Shown piece by piece: positions 1 to 7,287 of a stretch of DNA of 64,000 nt. The stretch's first letter is position 1. Every line of letters starts with the position of its first letter. The stretch spans positions 35,505-99,504 of the forward strand of contig CANQMX010000004.1 of NCBI GenBank assembly GCA_947625095.1, written 5' to 3'. The notes under the pieces are model-generated. The model saw nothing but the letters and a program-made list of their open reading frames with translations, was not told the origin of the DNA and did no database searches. Made by a program: the position numbers and the translations under genes. The stretch comes from an uncultured Clostridia bacterium. Its GTDB lineage: Bacteria; Bacillota; Clostridia; Christensenellales; Borkfalkiaceae.

Positions 1-78
1 GCCGCACGCCGCGAGGCCGAAGCAGAGGCAAAATGCCGCGACAAGAGCCAACAACACCGTTAAAAATTTGTGTTTCAT
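1..78 (-). CDS. Lipoprotein, N-terminal fragment (runs off the left edge)
   Basis: Only the first 26 codons are in the window. They form a complete lipoprotein signal peptide: a basic start (MKHK), a hydrophobic core and a lipobox ending LAAC-G with the lipidated Cys at residue 25. The start is supported by AGGAGAAAGG a few bases upstream. The same CLCFGLAACG end is found in the leucine-rich-repeat lipoprotein at 4330-6096, so the two may be paralogues or simply share a genus-typical signal peptide. The mature protein is outside the window, so no function can be given. Confidence 0.75.
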   Translation of the reverse strand, partial: MKHKFLTVLLALVAAFCLCFGLAACG

Positions 79-340
79 GTTACCTTTCTCCTGTAAAAAA
101 TTTGCGGGCAAAAAAATAAGGACGCTCCAATACGGAACGCCCGCAGAGAGTATCCCGCATTGTTGCGACACAATTCTCCGACACATTGGAAAAAAGGATA
201 CACCTATGCCAGGTTGTAGCCAATGTGCCGAAAATTATTCAAATTGTGTCGCATTTTCAGTATACCACGCCCGCAAAAATTTTGCAAGATTTTCCGCAAA
301 TTTTCCCTTCCTCCTCATACCGAACCTGCGCTGTAATAAT

Positions 341-383
341 GTCATGTCGAGCGGAGCATAGCGTAGTCGAGACATCTCTACCA
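341..383. repeat. Dispersed repeat, family C
   Basis: Begins GTCATGTCGAG and ends GAGACATCTCTACC, so its ends pair (ATGTC/GACAT). Related copies lie at 42786-42826, 58757-58795 and 60216-60250, with different sequence between the pairing ends. Confidence 0.75.
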
Positions 384-440
384 TATCCCCTCATACCTCC
401 CCCGTTCTCGCCTCCGCGCCTTGTCCTGTCCTATATAAAT

Positions 441-473
441 CCCCCTCCCCGCGGCTTTGCCGCGGGGAGGGGG
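441..473. repeat. Dispersed palindrome, family A
   Basis: Perfect 15-bp arms around loop TTT, followed by ACACAGGGGG. Copies with the same outer arms but other cores occur at 38504-38536, 39321-39366, 43106-43140, 56714-56767 and 60126-60168. Confidence 0.8.
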
Positions 474-520
474 ACACAGGGGGGCTACCTCTCTCCTCGC
501 TCCTTCCCACCCTCTTTTCC

Positions 521-577
521 CTCATACCGAACCCGCGCCCGCCGCGCAGAGCGCGGCGGGCGCGGGTGAGCGTATCT
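521..577. repeat. Dispersed palindrome, family D
   Basis: Flank CTCATACCGA, then a perfect palindrome with 17-bp arms (531-547 and 551-567, loop AGA), then flank GAGCGTATCT. The same flanks with different cores occur at 38390-38440, 39237-39275, 43036-43072 and, inverted, 60341-60369. Confidence 0.8.
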
Positions 578-704
578 AAAAAAAATTTTTTCCGAGTTTT
601 TTCAAAAAATATGGCATACATCCCCGAAAAGGAAAAAATTTTGTGCTACCATTACATTGTGGAAAGAGAAAAAGCGCATTCGGATAGCCCCGCGCCGAGC
701 GAAT

Positions 705-771
705 AACGCTCCCCGCTGCGCCGCGCGCTGCCGCAAGGGCGGCGGCAGCGCGCGGCGCAGCGGGGAGCGTT
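705..771. repeat. Perfect 30-bp palindrome
   Basis: Arms 705-734 and 742-771 are perfectly complementary, with a 7-base loop. It lies about 160 bases downstream of the ttcA-like stop and could help end that transcript, but no clean T-run follows the hairpin. Confidence 0.8.
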
Positions 772-932
772 AAAGCGGAAAATTTTTATTTTATTTTCCC
801 GATTTTTTCACAATTTTTATGGCATTTTTGGGGCGGGTTCGCCCATTTTTTCGGCGTTTTCCGCCCGCAAAAATTCGCAAAATCCCCTCAAAATCTCGTC
901 AAAAACCCCTAAAAACTCCGTTCAAAATTTGC

Positions 933-1748
933 TCATTCCTCGTCGAAGCGGTGGCGGACGCCCGATTTATCCTTGTATTCGACGACCATCGAAAGGCTCA
1001 CGTTTTCCACGCTCCGAAAGATATTTTGCTCGATCTCAGGGTCGTCCTTTGCGAGAGTTGCGATGAGTTCCTTCACCTTTTTGCGCTTGCCGTCCTCGTA
1101 TCTTCCGTCGGTAAATTTGCAAGCGCAGCGCAAAAATTCCAGCTTGTTGTAGTCGCGCCACGCGATGATGTCCCTTTCGCGGATGAGGTACATCGGGCGG
1201 ATGAGTTCCATCCCCTCGAAATTTTCGCTCTTCACTTTGGGGAGCATGGTCTGCACCTGTCCGCCGTAGAGCATCCCCATGAGAATGGTCTCGATGACGT
1301 CGTCAAAGTGGTGGCCGAGGGCAATTTTGTTGCACCCGAGCGCCTTCGCCTTGGCGTAAAGGTTGCCCCGCCGCATCCGCGCGCAGAGATAGCACGGCGA
1401 TTTTTCTACGGGGTACACGCTTGCGAAGATGTCCGTCTCGAAGATGGAGACGGGCACGCCGAGAAGCGCGGCGTTTTTTTCGATGCGGGCACGGTTTTCC
1501 GCGCTGTACCCGGGATCCATGACGAGAAACACAAGCTCAAACGGAAATTTGCGGTGGCGTTGTAACTCCTGAAAGAGTTTTGCCATGAGCATGGAATCCT
1601 TGCCGCCCGAAATGCAGACGGCGATTTTATCTTCCGGCTGCAACAATTTGTAGGTGACGACGGCCTTTGTGAATTTGGAAAAGATCGCCTTGTGGAATTT
1701 TTTGCGAAGGCACTCTTCCGCCCGCGCCTGAATTTCTGCTTGCTCCAT
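933..1748 (-). CDS. ttcA: TtcA-type tRNA 2-thiocytidine synthetase (PP-loop ATPase)
   Basis: Predicted to adenylate and thiolate tRNA cytidine (C32 in characterised TtcA) using ATP and a [4Fe-4S] cluster. The 271-residue protein has the PP-loop SGGKDS at residues 47-52, a CxxC pair (CYLC, 119-122), the ALGHHFDD motif near 143-150 and a further Cys pair near 208-210, as in TtcA/TtuA proteins. A longer reading would add 13 residues, but they overlap the -10 box; the ATG at 1748 lies 6 bases after TATAAT, so the mRNA is probably leaderless and no ribosome-binding site is seen. It stands alone, transcribed away from rnpB. Without phylogeny a sister PP-loop tRNA thiolase remains possible. Confidence 0.85.
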   Translation of the reverse strand: MEQAEIQARAEECLRKKFHKAIFSKFTKAVVTYKLLQPEDKIAVCISGGKDSMLMAKLFQELQRHRKFPFELVFLVMDPGYSAENRARIEKNAALLGVPVSIFETDIFASVYPVEKSPCYLCARMRRGNLYAKAKALGCNKIALGHHFDDVIETILMGMLYGGQVQTMLPKVKSENFEGMELIRPMYLIRERDIIAWRDYNKLEFLRCACKFTDGRYEDGKRKKVKELIATLAKDDPEIEQNIFRSVENVSLSMVVEYKDKSGVRHRFDEE

Positions 1749-1754
1749 ACTTTG

Positions 1755-1783
1755 ATTATACCAAAATCCCCCGCCCTTGACAA
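1755..1783 (-). promoter_or_regulatory. ttcA promoter, leaderless geometry
   Basis: TTGTCA (1783-1778), 17-base spacer, TATAAT (1760-1755), then six bases to the ATG. Confidence 0.8.
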
Positions 1784-1828
1784 GCAAAGTTTAATGATAA
1801 CCCGCGAACCTGACAAGGTGCAGATTTC

Positions 1829-1981
1829 GCGGGTTCTGTCGAGCGCGGCCTCGTCGCCGCAAACTCTGCTTGTAGCCCTTCCCGCAAGCGGCAAGGGCAT
1901 CTTCGCTTCGTTGTCCCTCCTCTCCCCACAAAAATACTGCGTCTTTTTGTGGGGACCCCTTTTTTGCTCGACAGAACCCGC
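1829..1981. repeat. Inverted repeat made of an RNase P RNA 3'-end fragment
   Basis: The 16-mer at 1829-1844 (GCGGGTTCTGTCGAGC) returns as its exact reverse complement at 1966-1981. Nineteen bases at 1830-1848 are identical to 2058-2076 inside rnpB (the conserved ACAGAACCCG segment). Between the arms is a hairpin from CTCCCCACAAAAA and TTTTTGTGGGGA. No reading frame with a ribosome-binding site is seen. The rest of 1749-2040 shows nothing further recognisable. Confidence 0.7.
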
Positions 1982-1996
1982 TTTATAAGCCCTCAA

Positions 1997-2040
1997 TATC
2001 CCACGCCCGCCCCGCCAAAAGGCGGGGCGGGCGTGGGATA
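1997..2040. terminator. Perfect palindrome at the 3' end of rnpB
   Basis: Arms of 20 bp (1997-2016 and 2021-2040) around loop AAAA, directly after the RNase P RNA. Position suggests a 3' border or terminator, but there is no T-run after it on the minus strand. Confidence 0.55.
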
Positions 2041-2487
2041 CGAGCGAACCTGTAAGCCGGGTTCTGTCGAGCGCGGTCATTTATCTACGCCTACCGTCGC
2101 CGATAGGCTCCAGCGTTATTCACGGATCTCCTCGGGCGGGCAACCCTGTATGAGAAGATCCCAAACTTGCATCGGACGGGGTTTACATGGCACGGGGCGT
2201 TACCGTCCCGTCGGTGAGCTCTTACCTCGCCTTTCCACCTTTGCCGCGCAAACAATTCCACGCGGGTCTTTCTGAAAACCCTTTCGGGTCTCTTGAAACC
2301 GTTATGCGGTTTTTGCTCGCAAAAACCGCAACTGCGCTGTTTGGGAATTGTTTGCTCGGCCGTCTATTTCTGTTGCACTTTCCTTAGGGTCGCCCCCACC
2401 TGACGTTATCAGGCGTCCTGCCCTGCGATGCCCGGACTTTCCTCATCGCGCCAAAAGCGCGCCGCAACCGCGTAGTCCGCTCGGATC
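2041..2487 (-). ncRNA. rnpB: RNase P RNA (bacterial type A-like)
   Basis: Catalytic RNA that matures the 5' ends of tRNAs. Reading the minus strand, the conserved GAGGAAAGTCCGGGC block comes near the 5' end and ACAGAACCCGGCTTACAGG near the 3' end; these form the universal P4 helix region. P1 pairs CGAGCG at the 5' end with CGCTCG at the 3' end. The length of about 447 bases suits type A. The 5' end is placed 7 bases after the -10 box. Part of its 3' end is duplicated upstream (1829-1981). Confidence 0.93.
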
Positions 2488-2493
2488 GCAAAT

Positions 2494-2499
2494 ATTATA
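2494..2499 (-). promoter_or_regulatory. rnpB -10 box
   Basis: TATAAT on the minus strand, 7 bases before the RNA. The -35 is weak and overlaps the divergent pyk promoter region. Confidence 0.6.
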
Positions 2500-2520
2500 C
2501 CACAAAATTTGAAAAAGCAC

Positions 2521-2548
2521 TTGTTTTTTGAGGGGAATATGTTAAAAT
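2521..2548 (+). promoter_or_regulatory. pyk promoter
   Basis: TTGTTT (2521-2526), 16-base spacer, TAAAAT (2543-2548), upstream of GAGGGGG and the ATG at 2580. Confidence 0.55.
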
Positions 2549-2579
2549 AAATGTGGAATTTATCCGAGGGGGATTTTTT

Positions 2580-3992
2580 ATGAAAAAGACAAAAATCGTA
2601 TGCACGCTCGGCCCTGCCTCCGAGAGTGAGGAGATCATCTCCGCCATGGCGGACGCGGGCATGAACGTTGCGCGCATCAACTTTTCGCACGGCACGCACG
2701 AGGATCACGCCAAAAAAATTGCGATCATCAAAAAGATCCGCGCGGAAAAGCACATTCCGCTGCCCATTTTGCTGGACACCAAAGGCCCGGAATTCCGCAT
2801 CCGCACCTTTCAGAACGGTAAGGTCTTCTTAAAAGAAGGCGACGCCTTCTCCTTTACAACCGAGGAGATCGTGGGCGACGAGCGGCGGGTCGCCGTCTCC
2901 TACAAGAACATCTGCAACGACATGAACCCCGGGGACAAAATTCTCTTGAACAACGGGTTGATGGTGTTTGAAGTCGTGAAAGTGAAAGCGCCCGAGGTCA
3001 TCTGCAAGGTCGTCATCGGCGGCGAACTTTCCGACCGCAAGTCCATGTTCTTCCCCGAAAAGCAGCTCGACCTCATTTACCTCTCCGAACAGGACAAGGC
3101 CGACCTCCTCTTCGGCATTCAACAGGGCGTCGACTTTGTGGCGTGCTCCTTCGTCTCCAAGGCGCAGGACATTTTGGACGTGCGGAACTTCCTTCGCGAG
3201 AACGGCTCTACCGACATCGACCTCATCGCGAAGATCGAGAACCGCGCGGGCGTGAACAACCTCGACGAGATTTTGAAGGTCTCCGACGGCATCATGATAG
3301 GCCGCGGCGACATGGGCGTGGAGATCCCCTACGAGGAGTTGCCCGACATTCAAAAGACCATCATCACGGCGTGCCGCAAGGCGGGCAAGCGGTGCATTAC
3401 GGCGACGGAGATGTTGGAGAGCATGATCCACCAGCCCCGCCCCACCCGTGCCGAGATCTCCGACGTTGCCAACGCCGTGTACGACGGCTCTTCCGCCATC
3501 ATGCTCTCGGGCGAGACGGCGGCGGGCGAGTACCCCGTGCAGGCCGTTGCCGCCATGGCGCGCATCGCCGAACAGGCCGAGAACAAGACGGAGTACATTC
3601 AATACGTTGAAGATAAAGAGTACCTCATCCGCGGGCTTTCCGATGCCCTCTCGCACTCGGCGTGCCTCCTCGCCCACGATGTGAAGGCGAAGGCCATCGT
3701 CGTGTGCACGCGCACGGGGGGAACGGCAAAGATGGTCTCCCGCTTCCGCCCCAACATCGACATCATCGGCATGACGACGGACGAGAAGAGTTACAGAAAA
3801 CTCGCCCTCTCGTGGGGGGTATTGCCCGTGCTCTCCGAGGAGTACTTCTCGGTGGACGTTCTCTTCCACTTCGCAAAGCGCGCCGCCGTGGAAAGCGGGC
3901 TGGTGGAAAAGGGCGACGTCATCGTCATCACGGGCGGCACGCCCAACGGCAAGAGCGGGAATTCCTCGCTCATCAATCTGGAAACAGTGTAA
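2580..3992 (+). CDS. pyk: Pyruvate kinase
   Basis: Converts phosphoenolpyruvate and ADP to pyruvate and ATP, the last step of glycolysis. The 470-residue protein has the N-terminal barrel start (KIVCTLGPAS), NVARINFSHG near residue 30, DTKGPE near 65, the active-site Lys block LIAKIENRAG, the GRGDMG loop and MLSGETAAGEYP. It lacks the extra C-terminal PEP-utiliser-like domain of the Bacillus enzyme. The start ATG at 2580 follows GAGGGGG; an upstream ATG would place codons before that site. Single-gene unit with its own promoter and a clear terminator, divergent from rnpB. Confidence 0.96.
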   Translation: MKKTKIVCTLGPASESEEIISAMADAGMNVARINFSHGTHEDHAKKIAIIKKIRAEKHIPLPILLDTKGPEFRIRTFQNGKVFLKEGDAFSFTTEEIVGDERRVAVSYKNICNDMNPGDKILLNNGLMVFEVVKVKAPEVICKVVIGGELSDRKSMFFPEKQLDLIYLSEQDKADLLFGIQQGVDFVACSFVSKAQDILDVRNFLRENGSTDIDLIAKIENRAGVNNLDEILKVSDGIMIGRGDMGVEIPYEELPDIQKTIITACRKAGKRCITATEMLESMIHQPRPTRAEISDVANAVYDGSSAIMLSGETAAGEYPVQAVAAMARIAEQAENKTEYIQYVEDKEYLIRGLSDALSHSACLLAHDVKAKAIVVCTRTGGTAKMVSRFRPNIDIIGMTTDEKSYRKLALSWGVLPVLSEEYFSVDVLFHFAKRAAVESGLVEKGDVIVITGGTPNGKSGNSSLINLETV

Positions 3993-4003
3993 ACGCTGTG
4001 AAA

Positions 4004-4031
4004 AACGCCCCGCAAGCGCGGGGCGTTTTTT
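4004..4031 (+). terminator. Intrinsic terminator of pyk
   Basis: Ten-bp stem AACGCCCCGC/GCGGGGCGTT, loop AAGC, then a run of six T. Confidence 0.9.
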
Positions 4032-4058
4032 ATCGTTAAACCGCAGTTTTTCTATGCA

Positions 4059-4310
4059 TTATCTTTTCCCTTGTCTAAAACAGTGCCCGCACCGCCTGAA
4101 TGTTACATTATGTTCCTTTTCAAATTTCTCCGCATCCGCAAGCGTATCGAACGGAATAAATTCATACATTCCGTTTGAATGCGGACAAGAGCCCTTTTTA
4201 TGTAGCGTTCGTTGTTTCTTTGTCATATTGACATTATACTCTTTTGACGCTTCTCGAAATGTTGTTCCGTTTCCGCTTTGAATAATGAAATCTTGCAAAT
4301 CAACTAACAT
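4059..4310 (-). CDS. Small Cys/His protein, possible zinc-binding, unknown function
   Basis: 83 residues, not recognised. A CxH pair at 42-44 (CPH) and CGHC at 74-77 could bind a metal; between them is YEFIPFDTLADAEKFEKEH, a short segment that looks structured. No signal peptide or membrane segment. The start is well supported by GGAGG 7 bases upstream, and it begins 19 bases after the stop of the lipoprotein gene, so the two are very likely co-transcribed. Base composition here and in the lipoprotein is more AT-rich than in neighbours, which hints at acquisition by transfer. Confidence 0.65.
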   Translation of the reverse strand: MLVDLQDFIIQSGNGTTFREASKEYNVNMTKKQRTLHKKGSCPHSNGMYEFIPFDTLADAEKFEKEHNVTFRRCGHCFRQGKR

Positions 4311-4329
4311 AATTTACCTCCATTTCTCG

Positions 4330-6096
4330 TCAGTTTTTTATCCAAGTTTTAGACTTATATGTAACCGTTAAATATTGTGCTGCGGTTTGGGGATCGCTCA
4401 ATTTAGAAGAACTATAAGGCCAATCGAACGGATCTGCAAAGTAAACTGTTTCAAGTTTTTTGCATGAATCAAACGCCCATTGTCCTATGGCGCTGACATT
4501 TTCCCCAATCGTGACACTTGTGAGACTTGAACAGCCAAAAAATGCCTCTTTCCCGATTTCCGTTACACTATCAGGGATTTCGAGTGCCCCTGTTAAATTG
4601 CTACACATAGCAAAAGCGCGTTCTCCGATTTTTGTCACGCCGTAGGGAATTTCAATCCCCGTTACCATATCACAATGGTAAAAAGCATAGTTGGGAATAA
4701 TTTTTACATTTTCCCCGATCTGAATTGTCTTCACATTCGTGCATCCATCGAAAACGCGTCGGCCATATGAATCCCCGGCCTTGGTGCAATTCTCTGCATT
4801 CCAAATTATTGTAGTTAAATTCCCGCAATTCCTAAAAGCATAACTACCTATTGAGGTTACATTTTCCGAAATCGTTATTTCTGTAATTCCTGTGAGTTCA
4901 CAAAAAGTAGCTTCGGCGATGATTTTTACATTTTCCCCAATCTTAACGGATTTTATATTCGTACAGCCTTTGAAAATTGCGCCTATATAATCCCCTGCTT
5001 TTGTACAATTCTCTGCGTTCCAAGTTACACTTCTCAAACCGCTACAATCTTTGAAAGCATACATTTCTATGGAAGTTACCCCTGCGGGAATCGTTATTTC
5101 CGTGAGTCCGTAGCACTCGGAAAATGCATATTTACCAAGCACTTTTAATTGCTCGGAAAATGAAACCTCAGCCAATTCACCACATTTCCCGAAAGCATAT
5201 TGTTCTATATGGGTCACGCTCTGAGACATTGTAATATCGGTCAGTTTATTGCAATCATAAAATGCTTTCTCTTCAATCGTTGTTACATGGTTGCCGATCG
5301 TCACTTTTTTAAGAATGTGGTTGGACACAAACGCATTTTTGTCGATCGTCGTTACGGGCAATCCATTATAGGTATCGGGGATCTCTAAATTCGAGCATTT
5401 ACATGAAGAACGAAGCCCCGTAACGATTGCCTCTTCCGTGGTACAAGAATACTCAAAATGCGGTAATTTTTCCAACTCCTGATATGATTTTTGGTCTCCG
5501 CAACGGGAACAGGCGACCTTATTATAGCCCGCTTCGACACAAGTCGCGGGTTTTGTTTCTGTTTTATAATCATGCCCAAGAGCCGCTTTTTCGGTATAGT
5601 TTTCTTTTTTGAGACAACGAGAACACTGTTGATATGCGTCCCAACCGATTGCGGTACAGGTTGGCTCTTGTGCCGCCACGGGTTGCATGGCATGTCCGAG
5701 CGCAGAATTTTGCTCTTCGCGGGTATCTTCGGCGGTGCAACGGATACATTTTGCCGTTTCGGTGCCGTTTTCCAAACAAGTTGCGTCGCCATTAGAAACG
5801 TAGTCCTTAAATGTATGCCCAAGCGCGGTACCGCTTTTTGTGCGCTTATCCGTTGCTCCGCAAGAGCACTTCCCTGTCTCCGTGCCGTCTTTGGTGCAAG
5901 TCGCGTCATTATTGTAGATGTAGTTGATGAAACTATGTTCGTGTTCGGGCTTAGGCTCGCCACCGGGCTGTTCAACAGTGGGGTCGTCGCCGACGGTCTC
6001 GTTGCCGCCGGACTTTTCGCCACATGCTGCAAGCCCGAAGCACAGGCACATCGAAGCGAAAACGGTCAAAATGATACACGCCAATTTCCTTTTCAT
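4330..6096 (-). CDS. Secreted lipoprotein with Cys repeats and BspA-type leucine-rich repeats
   Basis: 588 residues. A lipoprotein signal (lipobox GLAAC, Cys25) anchors it outside the cell. Residues about 50-200 hold four imperfect repeats of the type LGH-x-F-x-D-ATC-x-GT-x-C-x-C, each with paired Cys. From about 210 to the end there are repeated units (VTSIGSYAFRNCGNLT-like) typical of BspA/LRR_5 surface proteins, which usually mediate adhesion or binding. A consensus promoter (TTGACT-17-TATAAT) and AAAGGAGAAATGCT support the start. It is more AT-rich than the housekeeping genes around it and lies divergent from a small XRE regulator, suggesting a regulated accessory unit. The ligand is unknown. 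Confidence 0.85.
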   Translation of the reverse strand: MKRKLACIILTVFASMCLCFGLAACGEKSGGNETVGDDPTVEQPGGEPKPEHEHSFINYIYNNDATCTKDGTETGKCSCGATDKRTKSGTALGHTFKDYVSNGDATCLENGTETAKCIRCTAEDTREEQNSALGHAMQPVAAQEPTCTAIGWDAYQQCSRCLKKENYTEKAALGHDYKTETKPATCVEAGYNKVACSRCGDQKSYQELEKLPHFEYSCTTEEAIVTGLRSSCKCSNLEIPDTYNGLPVTTIDKNAFVSNHILKKVTIGNHVTTIEEKAFYDCNKLTDITMSQSVTHIEQYAFGKCGELAEVSFSEQLKVLGKYAFSECYGLTEITIPAGVTSIEMYAFKDCSGLRSVTWNAENCTKAGDYIGAIFKGCTNIKSVKIGENVKIIAEATFCELTGITEITISENVTSIGSYAFRNCGNLTTIIWNAENCTKAGDSYGRRVFDGCTNVKTIQIGENVKIIPNYAFYHCDMVTGIEIPYGVTKIGERAFAMCSNLTGALEIPDSVTEIGKEAFFGCSSLTSVTIGENVSAIGQWAFDSCKKLETVYFADPFDWPYSSSKLSDPQTAAQYLTVTYKSKTWIKN

Positions 6097-6111
6097 AGCA
6101 TTTCTCCTTTT

Positions 6112-6165
6112 TCAACGAAATTGCGGCTATATTATAACGGTAATTCGATGAAAAGTCAACGAAAT
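6112..6165. promoter_or_regulatory. Lipoprotein promoter with direct repeats, candidate operator
   Basis: On the minus strand TTGACT (6159-6154), 17 bases, TATAAT (6136-6131). The 10-mer TCAACGAAAT occurs at 6112-6121 and 6156-6165, and ATAACG-x-TAATT occurs twice (near 6134 and 6164), flanking or overlapping the promoter. These are natural candidate sites for the divergent XRE protein. Confidence 0.65.
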
Positions 6166-6193
6166 AACGCTAATTTATTAACGATGAAATGTT

Positions 6194-6199
6194 TATAAT
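6194..6199 (+). promoter_or_regulatory. -10 box of the XRE gene, leaderless geometry
   Basis: TATAAT followed by six bases and the ATG at 6206. No good -35 is visible 16-18 bases upstream, so activity may need help or be weak. Confidence 0.6.
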
Positions 6200-6205
6200 G
6201 TTGAT

Positions 6206-6508
6206 ATGGATATCATCGAAAGAATTAAGGAACTTCGGGATGAACGGGGTTGGAGCACCAATCAACTTGCGCTTGAAGCGGAGCTTACGCAGTCGACGGT
6301 TTCGACCCTCCTCACGAAATCCAATTCCCTGCCCAGCCTCGATACGCTCACGCACCTCTGCGACGCGTTCGGCATGACACTCGCTCAATTTTTTATGGAA
6401 GAGGAGGAGAGCGAACTTGTCAGTCCGCAGGAGAAGGCGCTTCTCGAGCAATACCGAAAACTTTCCGAACAGAAAAGAAAGGCGGTACTTACCCTGATCG
6501 AAGATTAA
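6206..6508 (+). CDS. XRE-family transcriptional regulator
   Basis: 100-residue single-domain DNA-binding protein. Residues 3-62 form a Cro/C1-type helix-turn-helix (RIKELRDERGWSTNQLALEA, then TQSTVSTLLT, ending in PSLDTLTHLCDAFGMTLAQFF). The C-terminal 35 residues are charged and probably helical, perhaps for dimerisation. Divergent from the repeat lipoprotein, with repeated 10-mers in the shared intergenic region, so local regulation is likely. No ribosome-binding site: the start lies 6 bases after TATAAT. Confidence 0.88.
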   Translation: MDIIERIKELRDERGWSTNQLALEAELTQSTVSTLLTKSNSLPSLDTLTHLCDAFGMTLAQFFMEEEESELVSPQEKALLEQYRKLSEQKRKAVLTLIED

Positions 6509-6541
6509 ATCCTTGCACGCGAAGATCTCAATCAAAACAAA

Positions 6542-6588
6542 AAATCCGAACACAATCATGGCAACCCGTGATTGGTTCGGATTTATTT
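6542..6588. terminator. Bidirectional terminator between the XRE gene and the response regulator
   Basis: Stem AAATCCGAAC/GTTCGGATTT (6542-6551, 6575-6584), inner pairing of AATCA and TGATT, A-rich upstream and T-rich downstream, placed between convergent genes. Confidence 0.85.
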
Positions 6589-6639
6589 TATATTATGATT
6601 GTAACGGATCAAATCTCCGGCGGCATAGCCGGTGAAGAT

Positions 6640-7287
6640 TTATTCCTCGAGGGCGGATCTCATTTTTTGGACGGCGTCGAGGCGGGAAGTGGCGGAGAGT
6701 TTCTCGTAGATGGTGGAAATGTAGTTGCGCGCCGTGCCGTCGGTGAGCTTCAAAGCCGTTGCGATCTGCTTGTTTGTGAACCCTTCGTAGATCATCAGCG
6801 CGATGCCCACCTCCCGCTCGGACAGCGAGAATTTGCGCTTCAACTTGTATTCCCGATCGCTTGTGACCATGCGCGCCGCATCGGCGATGCGCCGCGCGAT
6901 CTTGGCGGGCAAAATTGTATCCCCCGCGTAGGCGTTCTTCACCGCGTCGATGAGCGCCGACGCCGACGTATCTTTGAGAAGATACCCGCTCGCCCCGTTG
7001 TTGATGGCGTTGAGGATATAGTCGCTGTCGTCGAACGTCGTCAAGACCAGCACCTTGGTGTTGGGGTACTTGCGCTTGATCTCCTGCGTGGCGATGACCC
7101 CGTTCATGTTGGGCATACGGATATCCATGAGCACGACGTCGGGCTTCAACCTGCCCGTGAGCTTGACGGCCTCGAACCCATCCCCCGCGATGCCCACGAC
7201 GCGGATATCGGGACACGACGTAAGCACGCTCCTGATGCCGTCCGCCAAAATCGCCTGATCGTCCGCAAGCAATACTTTTATCTTCAT
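6640..7287 (-). CDS. Response regulator, NarL/LuxR family
   Basis: 215 residues. The receiver domain (1-120) has the acidic pair D9-D10, phospho-acceptor D55 in VVLMDIRMP, Thr in VLTTFDD and Lys in YLLKD. The C-terminal LuxR-type helix-turn-helix starts near 145 (FSLSEREVGIALMIYEGFTN, then KQIATALKLTDGTARNYIS). The ATG overlaps the kinase stop as ATGA, so it is translationally coupled to its histidine kinase. Targets are unknown. Confidence 0.93.
   Translation of the reverse strand: MKIKVLLADDQAILADGIRSVLTSCPDIRVVGIAGDGFEAVKLTGRLKPDVVLMDIRMPNMNGVIATQEIKRKYPNTKVLVLTTFDDSDYILNAINNGASGYLLKDTSASALIDAVKNAYAGDTILPAKIARRIADAARMVTSDREYKLKRKFSLSEREVGIALMIYEGFTNKQIATALKLTDGTARNYISTIYEKLSATSRLDAVQKMRSALEE

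Larger units (their letters stand above)
79..932. other. Intergenic region filled with repeat elements
   Basis: No credible gene is visible in these 850 bases; the open frames here lack ribosome-binding sites and read through palindromes. The region holds a family C element (341-383), a family A palindrome (441-473), a family D element (521-577) and a 30-bp perfect palindrome (705-771). The stretch 579-680 is AT-rich with runs of A and T. Confidence 0.7.

Noticed and set aside
186..621. Overlapping frames of 76-127 codons in the first intergenic region
   Set aside because: They run through palindromes of families A, C and D, have no ribosome-binding sites and encode low-complexity peptides.
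5140..6096. Frames on either strand within the lipoprotein gene's Cys-repeat region
   Set aside because: They are shadows of the repeat-coding sequence; the lipoprotein frame has the promoter, ribosome-binding site and signal peptide.
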